From assembly GCA_964203275.1 (NCBI GenBank), contig CAXNMF010000018.1:1-64000 (forward strand): a stretch of 64,000 bases of DNA, given 5' to 3'. How positions within the stretch are numbered: the stretch's first letter is position 1; every line of letters starts with the position of its first letter. This stretch comes from Ga0077527 sp945862135. Its GTDB lineage: Bacteria > Pseudomonadota > Gammaproteobacteria > Burkholderiales > SG8-41. This document shows positions 59,272 through 64,000 of the stretch, piece by piece. A model generated the notes under the pieces. The model was not told the DNA's origin and made no database searches. It saw nothing but the letters and a program-made list of their open reading frames with translations. Both the position numbers and the translations under genes were made by a program.

Positions 59272-60237
59272 TTATTCAGCGGGAATGCCTGCGTCCTTGA
59301 TGACCTTGGCCCACTTGGTGATTTCGGACTTGATGTAGCTGGCGAATTCCGCAGGCGTGCCGCCATCCGGCTCAAAACCCTGCGCTTCCAGGCGTTGTCG
59401 CGTCGGACCGGCAAGAATTTTCACGGTATCGCCGTGCAGTCTCGTGATGATGGCCTCCGGCGTGCGTGCGGGTGCGAGCAGGCCGTACCAGGTTGATGCG
59501 TCATAACCCTTGACGCCCGACTCCGCAATCGTCGGCAGCTCGGGCATTGCCTTCGAACGTTTCGCCGTAGTCACCGCCACCGGTTTCACCTTCCCCGACT
59601 TCACATGCGGCATTGCCGCCGGCATCGTCGCGAACATGATCTGCACTTCGCCGGCGATCACCGCAATCAGCGCCGGACCCCCGCCCTTGAAAGGCACATG
59701 CACCATGCTGATACCGGCCAGCGACTTCAGCAGTTCACCGGCGAGATGCGAGGAGCTGCCGACGCCGGCCGAAGGAAAATTCAGTGTGCCCGGTTTAGCC
59801 TTGGCAAAGGCGATCAATTCCTTGATGGTCTTCACCGGAATGGATGGATGCGCAACCAGAATGTTCGGCGTGATCGCCACCAGGCTCACCGGCGAGAAAT
59901 CCTTCACCGGATCAAATGGAAGTTTCTTGAACAAGCTGACATTGACGGCGTTGGGCGCGACATTGCCCATCAGCAGCGTGTAACCGTCGGGCAAGGCGCG
60001 TGCAGCAAGTTCAGTGCCAATGTTGCCGGTGGCGCCGCCGCGATTGTCGACCACCACGTTCTGCCCGAGAGTCTGTGACAGCTGGTCGGCCATCACACGT
60101 CCGACCTGGTCGGTGCCGCCGCCCGGCGGGTAAGCCACGATCATGCGGATGGGACGCGAAGGATAGGTGGTATCGGCGGCATGAACCACACCCGCCATGG
60201 CACAGAGGGCCGCCAGTACTGCGTAAATCTTGTTCAT
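59272..60237 (-). CDS. Bug/TctC-family periplasmic solute receptor
   Basis: The 321-residue receptor has a signal peptide (MNKIYAVLAALCAMAGVVHA), YPSRPIRMIVAYPPGGGTDQVG, VDNRGGATGNIGTELAARAL, HVPFKGGGPALIAVIAGEVQI and KWAKVIKDAGIPAE. It sits 19 nt downstream of the Gfo/Idh/MocA gene and 49 nt upstream of the DHPON-hydrolase-like gene, all co-directional. Ligand unknown. Confidence 0.93.
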   Translation of the reverse strand: MNKIYAVLAALCAMAGVVHAADTTYPSRPIRMIVAYPPGGGTDQVGRVMADQLSQTLGQNVVVDNRGGATGNIGTELAARALPDGYTLLMGNVAPNAVNVSLFKKLPFDPVKDFSPVSLVAITPNILVAHPSIPVKTIKELIAFAKAKPGTLNFPSAGVGSSSHLAGELLKSLAGISMVHVPFKGGGPALIAVIAGEVQIMFATMPAAMPHVKSGKVKPVAVTTAKRSKAMPELPTIAESGVKGYDASTWYGLLAPARTPEAIITRLHGDTVKILAGPTRQRLEAQGFEPDGGTPAEFASYIKSEITKWAKVIKDAGIPAE

Positions 60238-60256
60238 CTTGTTTCCTTGCTGATTT

Positions 60257-61342
60257 TTATTGTGCGAGCGGCAGAGTCACCGCGCGCCCGGTGGCCATCG
60301 AATGTTCGATCGCCAGAGTCACTTCGAGATTGAGGCGGGCTTCGCGCGGCGTTGCCAGTGAACAAGCCTTACCCATCGCCAGATGGTCCAGCCAGGCGCG
60401 AGTTTCATTGGCAATCGGCCCCCAGAACTCTCCAAGCGCCCAGTCGCCCGGCGTGCCGCTCTGCAGGAACACCATATTGACGAAATGATCGGGCAGATAG
60501 ACGTGCGGGATGCCCTTTTCGGTGTACATCAACTGGTCGGTGTGATCGTCATCGAGAATCATCACACCATCCGTGCCGACCAGTTCAACGCGGGCCGCAT
60601 GGCCCAGAGCCGGATATTTTTCGGGAAGCGCGTAACTGATGCCGAGGTTCATGACCGCACCATCGGCATAGGTCAGTATCGCGTAACTGATGTCTTCGAC
60701 ATGGTCGTAGCCGGCAGCCTTCAGCACGCCCTTCTGGCCGCGCGCATAAACTTCCACCAGCTTGTTTCCCTCGTGAAACCAATTCATCAGATCGACATAA
60801 TAGGTCAGCGCATCCACCACCGGCGTGGCATGCGAATTGCGCTGGAGCATACCCAGCGCCTGCGAACGCGAATTGAATACCCGCGCTGCGCCTCCGGTCA
60901 GCGTGCCGAGGCGCCCCTGCACGAGTTGCTCCTTGGCGATCAGGTAACGTTCCTTGTAACGACGACTGTAACCGACATGTACGCCGACGCCCGACTTCTC
61001 GATGGTGCGGATCACCTGGTCGGCGTCCGCCACTGACAGCGCAATCGGTTTTTCCACGAGCACCGGCTTGCCCAGTTCCAGGGCTTTCAGGATCGGCGAG
61101 AGATGTTCGCCTTCACTGGTGGAGACGATGACGGCATTGACTTCGGGATGCGCAATGATCGCGTCGTTGTCCGAGGAATGGACGGCGGCACCGACCTTTT
61201 TCGCCAGTGCTTCGGCTTTTTTGGGATCCTGGTCCGAAGTGGCAATAAAACGCACCGACGGATGTCCCGCGGCCAATTGCGCGCGCAGCCCGCCGATGCG
61301 GCCCGAGCCGATGATGGCCAGACCCAGTGTCTTGCGTTCGAT
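60257..61342 (-). CDS. Gfo/Idh/MocA-family oxidoreductase with no canonical start codon
   Basis: NAD(P)-dependent dehydrogenase, probably inositol- or sugar-type. The nucleotide-binding motif AIIGSGRIGG is encoded at about 61303-61329, then FIATSDQDPKKAEALAKKVG, the catalytic-lysine motif GKPVLVEKPIALS and GVHVGYSRRYKERY. The first in-frame ATG/GTG/TTG downstream of a ribosome site is TTG 61276, which would delete the cofactor motif. An excellent AGGAGGGG (61346-61353) points instead to ATC at 61342 (about 5 nt spacing), giving 361 residues. Either ATC is used, or an ATG was lost by mutation or sequencing error. Confidence 0.8.
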   Translation of the reverse strand: MERKTLGLAIIGSGRIGGLRAQLAAGHPSVRFIATSDQDPKKAEALAKKVGAAVHSSDNDAIIAHPEVNAVIVSTSEGEHLSPILKALELGKPVLVEKPIALSVADADQVIRTIEKSGVGVHVGYSRRYKERYLIAKEQLVQGRLGTLTGGAARVFNSRSQALGMLQRNSHATPVVDALTYYVDLMNWFHEGNKLVEVYARGQKGVLKAAGYDHVEDISYAILTYADGAVMNLGISYALPEKYPALGHAARVELVGTDGVMILDDDHTDQLMYTEKGIPHVYLPDHFVNMVFLQSGTPGDWALGEFWGPIANETRAWLDHLAMGKACSLATPREARLNLEVTLAIEHSMATGRAVTLPLAQ

Positions 61343-61568
61343 GATCCCCTCCTGGATGCCGCGACGTGGCAGCGTTGATGCCTCAAGCCGGCGCGTATCT
61401 CTTATTCATTGCTGCCGGAGCATCGCAGTCTAGCCAAGGGGAACCGGGCTTACAAGCCAAAGCCCGGCCGCACAGCATGTGGAACGACGGAAAAGACCGT
61501 AAAGAAGCGCGCCACGCAGAAGGGGGGGATTGAACCGCAAGGGTTTGCGCGGCGCGCGAAAACAGATT

Positions 61569-62576
61569 TCAGTTTTTCCTGATACCTGCGGCGTTGACGA
61601 CCTGCTGCCAGCGTGCAACCTCGTCAGCGAGATAGGCACGGAATTCAGCCGGACGGGAAGCATGCACGGTCAAACCCTGCGTGTTGAAACGCTCTGCCAC
61701 GCGCGGCTCACGCGCCTGCCGCGCCAGATCGCCCTGAAGTTTATCCACAATGCCGCGCGGAGTAGCCGCAGGCACCAGCATGCCGTACCAGGTGGTGTAG
61801 GAAAAACCGGAAAGCCCCGCTTCGCTGGCCGTCGGAATCGACGGCGCGGCATCTACACGCTTGGTGCTGGTCACCGCAACGCCGACCAGCTTGCCGGAAC
61901 GCACCTGCGGCAGCGCAGTGGCCATGTTGGTGACCATGAACTGGATTTCACCCGAGAGCAGGCCGGTAGTCGCCAGTCCCGCGCTTTTGTAAGGCACATG
62001 GATCGTGTCGACTTTGGCTGACATTTTGAACAGTTCATTGGCGAGGTGGCTCGCCGTGCCGTTGCCGGCAGATCCGAAGGCATACTTGCCCGGCTCCTTC
62101 TTGAACAGCGCGATCAGTTCGGCGAGGTTTGTGGCGGAAACCTTGGGGTTCACCGCGATAATGCTGGGCTGATCGGCGATCAGCGTTACCGGCGAAAAAT
62201 CCTTGAGCACGTCGAAATCGATTTTCTTGAACAGCGCCGGGCCGATGGCCATCGTGGAACTCGATACCAGCGCCGTGTAACCGTCGGCGGGCGCCTTGGC
62301 GACGATCGAAGCACCTATGGTGCCGCCTGCGCCGGGACGGTTGTCAATGACCATGGTCTGTCCCCAGGCGTCAGACAGCGCCTGCGCGGCGATCCGCGCT
62401 ACGATGTCACTGCCGCCGCCGGGCGCCAGAGGCACGACCACGCGCACCGGCTTCGACGGATAGTCCGGCGCGGCGGCATGCGCCGGATGGAGGGTAGACA
62501 ACATGCCAAAAAATGCGCCAACGAGACCCGCGCAAGCATGCAATTTTGTGATTTCCGGATTGAAAGCCAAGACCAT
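61569..62576 (-). CDS. Bug/TctC-family periplasmic solute receptor
   Basis: The 335-residue receptor has a signal region (MVLAFNPEITKLHACAGLVG to AHAA), YPSKPVRVVVPLAPGGGSDIVA, IDNRPGAGGTIGASIVAKAP, HVPYKSAGLATTGLLSGEI and WQQVVNAAGIRKN. The ATG at 62576 is adopted, although AGGGGA is only 1 nt away; a TTG at 62594 is in frame. It is followed by the Gfo/Idh/MocA gene after a 226-nt gap with no recognisable feature, and preceded by the acyl-CoA ligase gene. Confidence 0.9.
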   Translation of the reverse strand: MVLAFNPEITKLHACAGLVGAFFGMLSTLHPAHAAAPDYPSKPVRVVVPLAPGGGSDIVARIAAQALSDAWGQTMVIDNRPGAGGTIGASIVAKAPADGYTALVSSSTMAIGPALFKKIDFDVLKDFSPVTLIADQPSIIAVNPKVSATNLAELIALFKKEPGKYAFGSAGNGTASHLANELFKMSAKVDTIHVPYKSAGLATTGLLSGEIQFMVTNMATALPQVRSGKLVGVAVTSTKRVDAAPSIPTASEAGLSGFSYTTWYGMLVPAATPRGIVDKLQGDLARQAREPRVAERFNTQGLTVHASRPAEFRAYLADEVARWQQVVNAAGIRKN

Positions 62577-62732
62577 TCCCCTGATTAAAGCCAAAGGAGG
62601 AAGTTAACCGCGGCATGTTACGAAACCGTGACAGAAACCACGGTTCGCGAGGCAAAACACCACCATTTCAGACCGGCGCGAGTGCTTTAACGGCACGGCG
62701 ACCACGGTCGCCGCGCTGTTCGGGTATTGGGG

Positions 62733-64000
62733 TTAACGGGTTTTTGCAGGTGGTGCCAGATCCACCGCCCGCCCGCGCAGGGCCTTGTCATCTCGCAAAG
62801 CGGCCTTGGCAATCTTGTGCGTTGGCGTGTGCGGGAGCTCGTCAACGAAGGCGACATAACCGCGGCACTTTCTGCGGCGCCAGACGCGCGCGGCACCAGT
62901 CTGCGATTTCCTGCGCTGTCACCTTCGTGCGCCGGGCTTGACCGCGCAGACCACAAAAATGTCGTCCTCGCCCAGTCTCCGACGGGCACCGCAATGGTTC
63001 CGGCCTCGGCCACCGCGGGATGCTCGCCAACCACGCGATCGAGCTCGGCGGCGGCGATGTTCTCGCCGCGGCGGCGGATGATGTCGCGGCTTGCGCGAGA
63101 TGAAATAAAGATTATCCATCGCTGTCGCGTTTGACCATGTCGCCCGTCTTGAACCAGCCATCCTGAAAGGTATTGGCCGTCTGCTCGGGGTCGCGGAAAT
63201 AACCCTGCATGATGATCGGCGTCTTCACCCACAGTTCACCGGGTTCGCCATCCGGCAGATCGCGGCCCTCATCATCGACCACGCGGCACTGCGCCCAGGG
63301 CCGCGCGGGGTCGGGATGGCGGCCGATCGGCCCCATGCTGCCGAGCTTCTGCGGCCCCTCAAAGGGATTGCAGGTGACGCCGGGAATTTCTGTCATGCCG
63401 TAGCCGCCAATGCGATGCGCAATCTTGAAATCGTTCTTGAACGTTTCATCCATGCTGGCGCGCACGCCATAGACCTTGCTGATCTTGTGTTCGGGCCGAA
63501 ACTCCTCACGCGGCCTTGCGCGCAGGATGCTGCCGATGGCCTCGATGATGTTGACTTGGGTTGCCCCGGTATCGACTGCGGTTTGCCAGAAGGTCGATGC
63601 CGAAAATTTCGGGATGATCACCATGCTCGCGCCTGCAGCCAGCGTACCGGCCACCGAATAGAACATCGCGTTGATGTGGAACATCGGCAGCACGATCATC
63701 ACACGGTCATCGTCCTGCAGATAGACGCGCTGCACGAAGGCCTCGCCGCCGGTCACGAAGCTTTTCTGGCTGTGCATCGCACCCTTGGGAAACCCGGTGG
63801 TGCCCGAGGTGTAGACGATCAGGCAGGTGCTTTCAGCCTTGATGTCGCCGGGCAGTGCTGTTTGCGGCGCTGTCATGACCAGGTCATCGAGCAGTGGCAC
63901 CCCGTCGCTTGAAACATCAAGCATCACAAACCACGCCGGCGTTTTAAGGCCGGCGGCGGCCTGCCGCGCGACATCCAGCGTGTCCTGTGTTGCAGCCACC
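62733..64000 (-). pseudogene. AMP-forming acyl-CoA ligase, 5' end off the window, 3' end with at least five frameshifts
   Basis: Activates a carboxylic acid to acyl-CoA. The intact part (63112-64000) holds the AMP-binding P-loop YTSGTTGFPKGAMHSQKSF, MFHINAMFYSV, GGYGMTEIPGVTCNP, GELWVKTPIIMQGYF and GWFKTGDMVKR. The rest is recoverable only by hopping frames: LYFISRK, then DIIRRRGENIAAAELDRVVG, LGEDDIFVVCAVKPGA, VTAQEIADWCRARLAPQKVP, VAFVDELPHTPTHKIAKAAL, ending at TAA 62733-62735. The shifts lie near 63110, 63090, 62985, 62974, 62925 and 62841. All but one need an extra base. The catalytic C-terminal Lys motif is in the damaged part. Confidence 0.85.

Overview
The window reads as a chromosomal segment of a GC-rich betaproteobacterium, most likely Burkholderiales-like. 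The support is the conserved order glyA-nrdR-ribD-ribE-ribBA-ribH-nusB and thiL-pgpA-pncC-recA, nine periplasmic receptors of the Bug/TctC type, a PEP-CTERM protein, and family III CoA-transferases beside mandelate-racemase-like enzymes. I see no rRNA, tRNA, CRISPR array or prophage.

Layout. 1-2796 (minus strand): recA (cut by the window edge), pncC, pgpA, thiL. 2800-8900: an accessory block that separates thiL from nusB. It holds a REP-associated tyrosine transposase inside a nest of inverted REP-like repeats, two related small membrane proteins, a gene cut down to 63 codons, an alpha/beta hydrolase, a Bug receptor and a two-domain YciI protein. 8901-14799 (minus): the glyA-nrdR-rib-nusB operon, with ribE broken by two +1 frameshifts. 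14921-19680 (plus): LysE exporter, enolase-superfamily enzyme, secreted hydrolase, Kef-type antiporter. 19964-25943: a SnoaL-like protein, an AT-richer pocket with an HNH endonuclease, a PEP-CTERM gene with an in-frame stop, an MFS transporter and an orphan TRAP receptor. 25983-41226: mixed housekeeping (pmbA, darP, mogA) with signalling (GGDEF, PilZ-like), transport and catabolic genes. 41233-41657: a GxxExxY gene enclosed in 33-bp inverted repeats. 41704-45911: a four-gene catabolic operon. 45927-64000 (mostly minus): carbonic anhydrase, then a long catabolic region in which six Bug receptors alternate with enzymes (enolase superfamily, amidohydrolase, MmgE/PrpD, SMP-30, DHPON-hydrolase-like, Gfo/Idh/MocA, acyl-CoA ligase).

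Three signals are not explained by the genes. (1) A family of about ten AT-rich elements of 30-45 bp, with a TTGATT core, sits at gene boundaries and in two cases reaches into coding sequence. (2) Five genes carry frameshifts that nearly all look like one duplicated base (ribE, two Bug receptors, SMP-30, and at least five in the acyl-CoA ligase 3' end). This fits either recent decay or, more simply, insertion errors in the assembly. (3) There are small palindromic or mobile elements: the RAYT/REP nest, a GxxExxY element with an apparent gene-less 122-bp derivative after mogA, and a 140-bp hairpin element at 48841-48980.

The best candidate for an undescribed system is the block at 2912-5684: two paralogous membrane proteins around a truncated reading frame, suggestive of an effector-immunity locus broken by RAYT activity. 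That reading is inference.
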